12,277 nt of DNA from assembly GCA_019310665.1 (NCBI GenBank), contig JAFDDW010000034.1:1-12277 (forward strand), in the 5' to 3' direction. This stretch comes from Deltaproteobacteria bacterium (GTDB lineage: Bacteria > Desulfobacterota > Desulfobacteria > Desulfobacterales > JAFDCJ01). This document shows positions 1 through 6,258 of this stretch, piece by piece (position 1 is the stretch's first letter; every line of letters begins with the position of its first letter). The position numbers and the translations under genes were made by a program. The notes under the pieces are model-generated. The model had not been told where the DNA came from and made no database searches. It saw nothing but the letters and a program-made list of their open reading frames with translations.

Positions 1-28
1 AAGCGGTGTTGAGAATTTCTTTTTTCAA
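1..28 (-). CDS. Possible 5' end of an unidentified gene leaving the window
   Basis: Reading leftwards from a TTG at 28-26 gives an open frame starting MKKEILNTA that runs off the window edge. A purine-rich GAAAGGA lies at 45-39 on the minus strand, nine bases upstream, a good ribosome-binding spacing. Only nine residues are visible, so no family can be named. The start is non-ATG and the evidence is slight; it could be chance. Confidence 0.3.
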
Positions 29-63
29 TGGTTTACATCCTTTCGTGCCATATTCTTCTGTAC

Positions 64-433
64 ATAATTAATCCGCCCTGAAAAATAGCACATTTAGGGT
101 TGCAAATTGTTCTTTGAGAACTGAGGAAAGTTATTAGATCGAAGGTCCGGCGGATTAATTATTTTATGCTGCGCATTTTTTTATACTTTTTTTCCTTTTT
201 AATTTCATCTCAAATGTCGATGTAAAAAAATAGTATCACCTAAGCATTCAAAATTTTGTATTTTTTTAAGATTTCGAAGAACTTTTCAGTACTTATACGC
301 CTTTGTGAACTTCTTTTTCAGAAATGACTAATTAATCCGCCCGGATCAACATTAAAATATTTTCATCAGATTTTAAAGACAACTATGTTTTATCCACACC
401 TGCTATCGTTATTTTTCAGGGCGGAGTAATTAG
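64..433. repeat. Two inverted ~100-bp modules with matching palindromic ends
   Basis: The motif TAATTAATCCGCC occurs four times in alternating orientation. Module A runs 64-162: TAATTAATCCGCC at 65-77 is matched by its exact reverse complement at 149-161. Module B runs 328-433: the motif at 329-341 is matched at 420-432 with one mismatch. Module B is an inverted relative of A: the CCCTGAAAAATA that follows the motif on the left of A (76-87) recurs in reverse complement on the right of B (410-421), and the CCGG/GATC side also corresponds. The interiors are AT-rich and do not obviously match. No open frame of note is inside. This may be a miniature transposable element, a pair of recombination or binding sites, or terminal remnants of a lost insertion. 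No clear target duplication is seen. Confidence 0.65.
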
Positions 434-502
434 GCGCTCGACACATTAATAATGAACAACTGCCCTTTATATCCTTTGTACACAAAAATGTGTTTTTTAC
501 CT

Positions 503-516
503 TTGACTTAAGTCAA
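503..516. other. 14-bp perfect palindrome
   Basis: TTGACTTAAGTCAA is a perfect palindrome in a gene-free AT-rich stretch. Just before it, ACAC-AAAAAT-GTGT (about 479-486 region) followed by six T forms a weak hairpin. The palindrome could be a regulator site, but no gene start lies close by, so a function is not supported. Confidence 0.3.
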
Positions 517-652
517 CGCATCGAACTTTTTGTCAAACAAAAGGAAGCAAACCGGGCAAGCCGGAATTGAAGATTGAAGAATGAAGATTTGTGGTATCGC
601 TCGCGCAGCGCAGGCGCTTGCACCGTGTGTCGCTCTGTCTTTTCTATTTAAA

Positions 653-776
653 TCGATCGTTCGACCCTGTCGTTTGATTCTGTCGTAGACCATGAGGCTC
701 TCGACAGGTGGGCTCAGGGTGGTGAGTCCTTCGACTTTGCTCAGGACCGTGAGCCTGTCGAACAGCCTGTCGAACC
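653..776. repeat. REP-like block of TCGACAGG / CCTGTCGA palindromes
   Basis: This stretch holds repeated, partly degenerate copies of CCTGTCGAA and its complement. The clearest hairpin is 730-762, where TTCGAC...GCTCA pairs with TGAGCCTGTCGAA around GGACCG. GCCTGTCGAAC is then tandemly repeated at 753-763 and 765-775. A second, weaker pair is at about 691-725. Palindromes of this wording are widespread interspersed repeats in proteobacterial and environmental genomes. The block lies directly downstream of the EamA transporter stop and may act as a transcript end or stabiliser. The remainder of the gene-free stretch 434-818 shows only stuttering AT/GA words such as repeated GAAGATT (about 568-590) and AATTTGGAATTTG (about 783-800). 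Confidence 0.7.
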
Positions 777-818
777 ATTTGTAATTTGGAATTTGTATTT
801 TGGGATTTAAACAATACA

Positions 819-1691
819 CTACTTTGCCGGCCTATTGGTCAGATACACTCCCGATGAAACTAAAAGCGTACCGATCAATAAGGATATGGTTACCGGCTCC
901 CCCAAAAATAAAAATGCCAGCGAAATCGCGCTGATCGGCACGAAATTGATAAACAAACCCGCCCGGGTCGGTCCAATTTTCCGGATTCCCTGGTAGTACC
1001 ACAGAAATCCCAGCACCGTTCCGAAAAATCCCAGATAAAAAATATTGGCCCACTCCAAAAGTGAGTAATGCAAAAAGCTGAGACCGCCTTCTAAAAACGC
1101 AGGCACTGCAAGAAATAAGGTTCCCGCAATCGAACTGTAGGCAACCGAACGCAATGGCGACAGGTTTTCCATGACGGCCTTACCGATCAACGAAAACGCC
1201 ACCCAGCTGGCCACACATCCAAATATGTATAATTCTCCCAACCCCAAACCGCTTTGAAGAACTTCGAAAACCTTGCCGCGGGAAATAACGATGATGGCTC
1301 CCCCCACAGAGATAATTATACCGATAACCTTTACGAGATTCAGATGTTCCTTGAAGAAGTAAGCCGAAAACAAGGCGATAAAAATCGGGTTATTGGCGAT
1401 AATCACCGAAGCTCGTCCGGCTTCAATCATCTTAAGGCCTTTCAGGAAAAAGAAATTATACAGCAAGGCACCGGTCAGACCGAGAAAGAGTACCGGAATA
1501 ATCTGACTTTTTTCAGGCCAGGTCAGCCTACCCTCGACTCTCCTCAATAAAAAGACCAGAAATACGGACGCAATAGCAAACCTGAAAAAGGCCGCCGAAA
1601 AGGGGCCGACCGTTTGCGCCAGACTGCGACCGGCTACAAAGGTGCCGCCCCAGAAAATAGCCATCAATAATAATTTGAGATAAGTGATCAT
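819..1691 (-). CDS. EamA/DMT-superfamily transporter
   Basis: This 290-residue inner-membrane protein belongs to the drug/metabolite transporter superfamily (EamA, RhaT/YdcZ-like), which exports or exchanges small metabolites; the substrate cannot be told from sequence. It has the usual two EamA repeats, about residues 5-137 and 150-287, giving ten predicted membrane helices. Typical signatures are visible: AIFWGGTFVAGR in helix 1, the end-of-helix motif NNPIFIALFSAYFFKE near residues 100-114, and the equivalent NFVPISAISLAFLFLGEP near 249-265. Length is normal for the family. Start is ATG with a hydrophobic helix immediately after it, as expected; no strong Shine-Dalgarno precedes it. It stands alone, with its start facing a decayed rubredoxin fragment on the other strand and its end running into palindromic repeats. 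Confidence 0.9.
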   Translation of the reverse strand: MITYLKLLLMAIFWGGTFVAGRSLAQTVGPFSAAFFRFAIASVFLVFLLRRVEGRLTWPEKSQIIPVLFLGLTGALLYNFFFLKGLKMIEAGRASVIIANNPIFIALFSAYFFKEHLNLVKVIGIIISVGGAIIVISRGKVFEVLQSGLGLGELYIFGCVASWVAFSLIGKAVMENLSPLRSVAYSSIAGTLFLAVPAFLEGGLSFLHYSLLEWANIFYLGFFGTVLGFLWYYQGIRKIGPTRAGLFINFVPISAISLAFLFLGEPVTISLLIGTLLVSSGVYLTNRPAK

Positions 1692-1717
1692 AATGGACCC
1701 AACTGAGTTTGAAGGGG

Positions 1718-1833
1718 ATGAGGGTTAAACAACCTGGCGCTGCCGGATTTGCGGATTTGTTCATTACGGAGAGGAACCGCCGGAGGAGTGTCCGTATTAC
1801 TTTTTCCCCGAATCAGCATTCAAGAAAGCGTAA
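1718..1833 (+). pseudogene. Decayed rubredoxin-like domain fragment
   Basis: From 1735 the plus strand reads WRCRICGFVHYGEEPPEECP, then YYFFPESAFKKA and a TAA at 1831. This matches the short rubredoxin-type domain (CxxCG ... CPxCGAPxSAF) found alone or at the C-terminus of rubrerythrins in anaerobes. Two lesions are visible. The start-side ATG at 1718 reads MRVKQ in a different frame, so an indel lies near 1733 and an in-frame TAA sits at 1726. The fourth iron ligand is Tyr (TAC) where Cys (TGC/TGT) is expected, and the following Gly is Phe. Iron binding by four cysteines is therefore impossible. A 13-bp hairpin begins right at the stop codon, consistent with a former gene. It could alternatively be a transferred fragment. 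Confidence 0.6.
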
Positions 1834-1862
1834 CTCATTGAGCGAAAACCGCTCAATGAGTT
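1832..1862. terminator. 13-bp perfect hairpin after the rubredoxin fragment
   Basis: AACTCATTGAGCG (1832-1844) pairs perfectly with CGCTCAATGAGTT (1850-1862) around a five-base loop AAAAC. It starts within the TAA of the fragment at 1831-1833. No run of T follows on either strand, so it is not a canonical intrinsic terminator; it may be a degraded terminator or a transcript-end stabiliser. Confidence 0.55.
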
Positions 1863-1869
1863 GTTAACA

Positions 1870-1898
1870 AATAACGTCAACGTTGCGTTGACGTTATT
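1870..1898. terminator. 13-bp perfect hairpin at the end of the LapA-type gene
   Basis: AATAACGTCAACG (1870-1882) pairs perfectly with CGTTGACGTTATT (1886-1898) around a TTG loop. It overlaps the stop codon of the minus-strand LapA-type gene (1894-1896) and lies seven bases from the previous hairpin. It probably ends that transcript, though there is no T tract on the minus strand. Confidence 0.55.
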
Positions 1899-2103
1899 CG
1901 GCTTTGCGTTTGGGGCTGCTGCGCAGGAGCCAGCCAATAACAATACCGATCAAAAGCACCAGAAAAATCAACACCGAGCGGGAAATAAAAAAAGTCCAGA
2001 AGAGAAAGCTGATGTTTATGACCGCAATGTTTTGAAGGATGAAAAGGATGGTCAGCGCCGCCAGCACAAGGCTGATGATTTTCTTGTAATTCAATTTTTT
2101 CAT
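1894..2103 (-). CDS. LapA (lipopolysaccharide assembly A / DUF1049) domain small membrane protein
   Basis: This 69-residue protein has a short basic N-terminus (MKKLNYKK), a first hydrophobic helix about residues 8-24, the typical LapA stretch FILQNIAVINISFLFW (about 21-36), a second helix about 42-60, and a basic tail RSSPKRKAE. Pattern and length fit the LapA/DUF1049 family, two-helix inner-membrane proteins; in Escherichia coli LapA works with LapB in controlling lipopolysaccharide synthesis, but no lapB is visible here, so the same role is not shown. The start is supported by GAGGACAG about five to ten bases upstream (minus strand, 2104-2113). It stands alone between hairpins and a repeat block. 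Confidence 0.8.
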   Translation of the reverse strand: MKKLNYKKIISLVLAALTILFILQNIAVINISFLFWTFFISRSVLIFLVLLIGIVIGWLLRSSPKRKAE

Positions 2104-2133
2104 CCTGTCCTCTTTTCTTTGGCGATTCTATAG

Positions 2134-2410
2134 TTTCACCGCCCGCTGCGCTCGAGACGCCAAGGGCGCAGAGTAGATTTCCCTCTTCACTTTCTGCTGA
2201 GAGGTCAGAAAGTGAAAAACAACAGCCCTGCGGGCAAAATAGTATTGAATTTATTCCCTTACGTACACAGAAGTACGAGTGGAATGCAAATCACACCACG
2301 AAGTGGTTGCAGATTTTTATTTGCCGCCCTTCCTGTCCGCCAGTATTTTGGAGGATCAGCGGCACATGAAAAAAATAACTCCTCTGCGTTCTCTGCGTCT
2401 TTGCGGTGAA
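2134..2410. repeat. Gene-free block bounded by inverted TTCACCGC...GCGCAGAG arms
   Basis: The right arm (2381-2410) reads CCTCTGCGTTCTCTGCGTC then TTTGCGGTGAA, a wording common as an interspersed repeat in bacterial genomes. The left arm (2134-2173) is its inverted relative: TTCACCGC, a GC-rich insert, then GACGCCAAGGGCGCAGAG. Between them are several small hairpins: TTCACTTTCTG / CAGAAAGTGAA (2186-2196 with 2206-2216), CGTAC / GTACG near 2260-2275, and CCAC-GAA-GTGG near 2296-2306. No convincing gene lies inside. The structure resembles a non-coding mobile or structured repeat of about 280 bp. The rest of the gap to 2550 shows no further gene. Confidence 0.55.
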
Positions 2411-2551
2411 TACAGCTTATAAATTTTAGCACATCATGTCTAACTGATTATGGCCGCGTTAGTATAATTGATTCCATTCTCCGATTCAAGTCGAATCGTT
2501 TTTAAATATTTTATCACCCAATATCAATCGATTTATGATATTATGTGAATA

Positions 2552-2600
2552 CCTGGATCGACATTCTGATTGTGAATGATGGATCCAGTATTTTTTTATT
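2552..2600 (+). terminator. Terminator-like hairpin just upstream of the kinase-like gene
   Basis: CTGGATC (2553-2559) pairs with GATCCAG (2582-2588); inside, CATTC (2562-2566) pairs with GAATG (2574-2578) around a seven-base loop. The stem is followed by TATTTTTTTATTT, so it has the form of a plus-strand intrinsic terminator. No plus-strand gene lies upstream, and the next gene starts at 2631. It may therefore be a leader attenuator or insulator for that gene. Confidence 0.5.
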
Positions 2601-2614
2601 TGCATGCAAAATTC

Positions 2615-2621
2615 AGGTAGG
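2615..2621 (+). promoter_or_regulatory. Ribosome-binding site fixing the kinase-like start
   Basis: AGGTAGG lies nine bases before the ATG at 2631. The alternative in-frame ATG at 2604 has only the T-rich terminator tail upstream, so 2631 is preferred. Confidence 0.6.
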
Positions 2622-2630
2622 AATTCGTTG

Positions 2631-5114
2631 ATGAATAAAGAATATTCGATTGAAGTTCATAAAGATCTCGAAAAAGAGTTTAAACAGCTGGCCCTGCACC
2701 GGCCGATGCGTATTGAGCGCTATGAAATCGGCACGGGGTTAGCCTATGATATAACCGCAGTTGGCAGCACCCTCAAGGCAAAAGTCCACCTGATAATCCG
2801 AAAATTTGTGGGCGGTGGTTTCGCCGGTCAGGTCTATCAGGTCGAAATAACGGGTATTGAATCCGAGACCGGCCCCATCGACAACCTCGAAGTCGGAGGG
2901 GTGTACGCCATCAAGATCCTGATTCCTCCCAGCGCTTTTTCCCTGCTGTTTCGCAACGTGCTTTACTGGGTCGGTTTTCAGGGACCGTTTCAGCTGCAGG
3001 TAAACCCTGCCGCAGGCAGAGCCGGGGCGTTGTGGCAGAAATTTATCCGCCGGGGAGCCAAGATCCAGTTTGGCACCGAGAGCGCTGTTGTGGACATTTA
3101 TGCAACATTTGTCGATAACAGTCTGGGCAGTTGCGGGGAATTGAGCGAATGGGTGGAGGGCCGCACCTGGCGCCTGGAAGTGGATGACAACCTGGATGTC
3201 CTCAAACGCTGGATCAAAGGTAAAAAAGCGGACCCTCAGAAACTAGGATCGCCGGAATACAGGGCCAAACTGGAATTTATGCGCCAATTTGTCGAGCTCT
3301 TGCATCAGATGGGCGCCCATGAATTTGCCAGACAGTATGAGTGGTCGACCTGGAAAAGTCAACCGAACTGTCTAAAGCGCAGTGGTACAGAAGACTCTCC
3401 TTCCAAAGGCTTGACCGCCGTAGATTTTCGCGCCGGACTTGCCCTTTTGCCCTTTTTACCCATGAGCCCGGGAGATTTCAAGCTGATTGCCACCGGTCTT
3501 CTGCGCGGCAGCCTGGTACAGTTCGATCGCGGCAACATCAAAAAACTGAGACAGTTTATTGGAGACCATAAAGAAAATTTCGCCGGCATGGAGCGGGGGC
3601 TGGAAGAACTGGAAGGCGCCGAGCAGATTTATCGAAATTCCGTACCGGATATTACCCACAACCATATTCGACTGCTTTACAGTCCGACATTGTGGTCAAC
3701 CATGCTCAAAAGCGCAATTACCGGTTGGCGCGTCAGAAATCTCATCAACCGCCAGTGCCGGGATCGATTGCAAAAAAATACCGTTCTAACATTGCTGTTT
3801 TTCCTGCTCGGTCTGATTCCTGTGATTGGCCGTTTTTTCAGGCGTATCTGGGGACAGCCTTTTTGGCGGGCCCATTACCGGATGATCCTGACCAGTGCTG
3901 ACTATCTGCGCCGGGCCGTCCGGGCCAAATTTATCGAAAAAATAATCAACTGGCATCGCGCCGGCCGACTGGATGATAATCGTGCCCTGAGTGTTTCAAA
4001 ACAAATCCGGCACTGCATCTATCATTGGCCCCTGTCCCTGCTTCCGGTTGGGATTCATAAGATATTAACAGACTGGCCATATGCCAAAGAGCGCCTTGAT
4101 TATTATTTGTTACGACCGGTCCGCTTGTATTTCAATAACGATCTGCGTGAGCAGTGGCTCCGTGACATGGTAACGGAGGGCAAGCAGAAGCATCTCCTCA
4201 GCAATGAAGATGCCGGGGTAATCCTGGCGCAAATTGATGAACCGTATATCCAAAAATATTTAAAAAGCCTGGCGGTACACGTGTGCACGCTACCGGTGAC
4301 CCAAGTTGTCTCTTTAATTGTAGCAATTATTTATGTTGTCACCCACCCTGAGTTGCCCCGCGCCCAGGCTTACGGCATCGGGCTGGGGATCATCGCGCTG
4401 TTTCAGGTGGTGCCGATCTCACCCGGCTCATTGGTTCGCGGATTATACGTTTTATATCTGGTCGTCAGGGAAAGAAATTTCAAGGACTATAACATCGCGG
4501 TGTTTCTGGGGTTCTTTAAATACATCGGGTATCTGGCCTTTCCGATCCAAATGACCTATCGCTATCCGGCCCTGGCCAGGTTTATGGCCGGACACTGGTC
4601 CACCGAAGCCGTTCATGTCGTTCCAGTTTTCGGGGAAAGAGGAGCGTTGCTGGAGCACAAAATATTCAATCTGTTTTATAATTGGCCCCTGACGATTCGA
4701 CGCCGGATGCGAAAGCGAAGCGAAATGCGGGCGGACATGCGGCCCCGTTACTGGCATGTCGTCCTGTGTGCTGTTGCCGGGACAGGCATCTTTGTAATTG
4801 CCGATTGGCTGTATATGGATCAGTTTGGTGCACTGCCGGGTTTAAAGGTCATCTGGGGTTTTGCCGTAATTGTGCCGCTGCTGATCGGGATCGTTGTCAC
4901 CCTGGGCGCCGGGGGTGCCGCGCTCTGGAAGCGCATTGCCGGGGCCGCACTATGCGCGGTAGCCGTCGGGGTATTCAGCGCGATTGTTTCCGGGCTGTTC
5001 GGCACCAGCGCCCCCGTCGGGGCATCCACCATAGCCATTATTGGTATATGGCGGGCCTTTGCTTTTACAATGATATCCGTGCTGGGCGTGTTGTTGACCG
5101 AGGTTAAAATATGA
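2631..5114 (+). CDS. Unrecognised membrane protein with a divergent protein-kinase-like N-terminal domain
   Basis: I do not recognise this 827-residue protein as a named family. The first ~290 residues show kinase-like landmarks in order: a glycine-rich loop GGGFAGQVY (61-69), YAIKIL with the candidate ATP lysine K95, a hinge-like ELSEWVEGRTW (171-180), a catalytic-loop-like WSTWKSQPN (238-246) and VDFRAG (264-269) in the DFG place. The HRD aspartate is not seen; Thr or Ser stands there, so activity is uncertain. A hydrophobic stretch follows at about 382-400. Two segments, about 434-460 and 509-535, look like copies of one another (RLDDNRA...KQI and LLSNEDA...AQI). The C-terminal third carries roughly seven or eight hydrophobic helices (about 547-571, 578-611, 622-641, 708-727, 739-759, 770-790, 797-820). 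It therefore looks like a membrane-anchored kinase or pseudokinase. It is a single gene, convergent with the DHH phosphoesterase. Confidence 0.7.
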   Translation: MNKEYSIEVHKDLEKEFKQLALHRPMRIERYEIGTGLAYDITAVGSTLKAKVHLIIRKFVGGGFAGQVYQVEITGIESETGPIDNLEVGGVYAIKILIPPSAFSLLFRNVLYWVGFQGPFQLQVNPAAGRAGALWQKFIRRGAKIQFGTESAVVDIYATFVDNSLGSCGELSEWVEGRTWRLEVDDNLDVLKRWIKGKKADPQKLGSPEYRAKLEFMRQFVELLHQMGAHEFARQYEWSTWKSQPNCLKRSGTEDSPSKGLTAVDFRAGLALLPFLPMSPGDFKLIATGLLRGSLVQFDRGNIKKLRQFIGDHKENFAGMERGLEELEGAEQIYRNSVPDITHNHIRLLYSPTLWSTMLKSAITGWRVRNLINRQCRDRLQKNTVLTLLFFLLGLIPVIGRFFRRIWGQPFWRAHYRMILTSADYLRRAVRAKFIEKIINWHRAGRLDDNRALSVSKQIRHCIYHWPLSLLPVGIHKILTDWPYAKERLDYYLLRPVRLYFNNDLREQWLRDMVTEGKQKHLLSNEDAGVILAQIDEPYIQKYLKSLAVHVCTLPVTQVVSLIVAIIYVVTHPELPRAQAYGIGLGIIALFQVVPISPGSLVRGLYVLYLVVRERNFKDYNIAVFLGFFKYIGYLAFPIQMTYRYPALARFMAGHWSTEAVHVVPVFGERGALLEHKIFNLFYNWPLTIRRRMRKRSEMRADMRPRYWHVVLCAVAGTGIFVIADWLYMDQFGALPGLKVIWGFAVIVPLLIGIVVTLGAGGAALWKRIAGAALCAVAVGVFSAIVSGLFGTSAPVGASTIAIIGIWRAFAFTMISVLGVLLTEVKI

Positions 5115-5144
5115 TGAATTCGTTTTTTTGAATTCATCATATTT
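5107..5144. terminator. 15-bp hairpin between convergent genes
   Basis: AAATATGATGAATTC (5107-5121) pairs perfectly with GAATTCATCATATTT (5130-5144) around the loop GTTTTTTT. The left arm contains the TGA stop of the kinase-like gene (5112-5114), and the right arm ends two bases from the stop of the DHH gene (5147-5149). It most likely ends transcription from both sides, although the T run is in the loop rather than after the stem. Confidence 0.65.
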
Positions 5145-5146
5145 CA

Positions 5147-6043
5147 TCAATTTTCATTGTTTTTGTTTCTTTTCAGGGCCTCGATGATCTGGGGTAAATA
5201 GATATCCGCTTTGCTGGATTCAAAACGGGTCGACGCCGCGCCGCGATGCCCTCCTCCGCCGAAATCGGCAAGCAACAAGCCGGCATTCACATTACAGCGA
5301 CGATTAAAAATGCTGTGCCCGATGTTGACGGCTATCATCTCTTTGTTCTTCGTTTCATAGCGGATTCTCATATTGACAACCGATTCGGGAAATAATGAAT
5401 AAACCAGGAAGCGATTGCCGGCTGGAATGTTTTCCAAATTGCGGAAATCTGTAATGGAGACGTGTTTGTCAAGACGGGTATTCTTTTTTAAATAGATTGT
5501 ATATTTTTCATTTTGCTCCCTCACCTGGCGGCAGCGCCCTTTTACTTCGGGGTCATCAAGGACCTGTTGCAGGTCATGTTTGCGGAGAAGATCAATCAGT
5601 TTATTCCAATAGGATTCATCGGGTTCACCGCCGTTTACCACAGTCATGGAAAGCATAACATAACCATGCGCTTCGGGGCGTAGAACTTCTTCCAATGAAA
5701 GATCAGCCGCATCAATTTTGTCGGTGGCAGTAGCAAGTTCACTGTAATCGCGCTTGAACCTGTCTTTGTAATGGTCAAAAATAATTCCGGCCGCCGACGG
5801 TGCAATTTTGAAAACGCCTTTAAAGGATCGGTATATCCGGTTGGTATAGTGATGGTCAAACCAGAATGAACATCTGTCGTCGTAGGGCAGGTTGGCTATG
5901 ATATCACCTTTGCGAATCTCAACCAGTCCCCGCTGGACGGCATTGGGCTCCACCCACTTCACCGGCTGCCTGATATCAAAGGCTTCGTGCAGCAGGACGG
6001 CGCAAACAATCCCGTCAAAATCCGGTCTGGTTACAATCCGCAT
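5147..6043 (-). CDS. DHH-family phosphoesterase (exopolyphosphatase / oligoribonuclease-like)
   Basis: This 298-residue cytoplasmic protein has the DHH domain followed by a DHHA1 domain. Motif I is DFDG (8-11), the DHH signature is WFDHH (61-65), a further acidic motif TDKIDAADL lies at 107-115, and the C-terminal glycine-rich substrate-binding motif is FGGGGHRGAAS (261-271). These are the metal (usually manganese) and phosphate-binding elements of a family that hydrolyses phosphodiester or phosphoanhydride bonds in nano-RNA, cyclic dinucleotides, 3'-phosphoadenosine phosphate or polyphosphate. The exact substrate is not decidable here. Motif I has Asp-Phe-Asp at the N-terminus, as usual. The ATG is preceded by a weak GATGGG. 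The gene diverges from the SixA-like gene across about 215 AT-rich bases that should hold both promoters. Confidence 0.88.
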   Translation of the reverse strand: MRIVTRPDFDGIVCAVLLHEAFDIRQPVKWVEPNAVQRGLVEIRKGDIIANLPYDDRCSFWFDHHYTNRIYRSFKGVFKIAPSAAGIIFDHYKDRFKRDYSELATATDKIDAADLSLEEVLRPEAHGYVMLSMTVVNGGEPDESYWNKLIDLLRKHDLQQVLDDPEVKGRCRQVREQNEKYTIYLKKNTRLDKHVSITDFRNLENIPAGNRFLVYSLFPESVVNMRIRYETKNKEMIAVNIGHSIFNRRCNVNAGLLLADFGGGGHRGAASTRFESSKADIYLPQIIEALKRNKNNEN

Positions 6044-6258
6044 ATAATGTTCCCATCAATAGGCAAAAATCAAAATTTTGTGACTTTCACCAATTGATCT
6101 AATCTTAAAGTACTATCAGAGTATAAAATCCGAAGAAATATGGAAATATAACTTATATTTTAGAAAAAACCATTGATGTTTTGAAATCATTGGCATATCT
6201 AGCCGGCAAGCACCTTACATATTATTAAACAGTCTAATTTACAAGGAGGATTAACACC
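6044..6258. other. Divergent AT-rich intergenic region
   Basis: About 215 bases separate the minus-strand DHH gene from the plus-strand SixA-like gene and should hold both promoters. A ten-base palindrome CAAAATTTTG lies at 6071-6080. No promoter pair could be assigned with confidence. AAGGAGG at 6243-6249 is the strong ribosome-binding site of the SixA-like gene. Confidence 0.4.

Noticed and set aside
64..433. Integron attC sites
   Set aside because: The ~100-bp palindromic modules recall attC in size, but the GTTRRRY / RYYYAAC core sequences are absent and no cassette or integrase is near.
508..819. Minus-strand open frame of 103 codons
   Set aside because: It lies across palindromic and stuttering repeats and its product has no protein-like pattern.
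1861..2133. Plus-strand open frame of 90 codons
   Set aside because: It is antisense to the LapA-type gene, which has a clear ribosome site and two-helix pattern.
2212..2409. Plus-strand open frame of 65 codons
   Set aside because: It falls wholly within the inverted-repeat block and has no ribosome site.
4682..5107. Plus-strand open frame of 141 codons
   Set aside because: It is a GC-rich shadow of the membrane part of the kinase-like gene; Arg/Cys-rich product without domain pattern.
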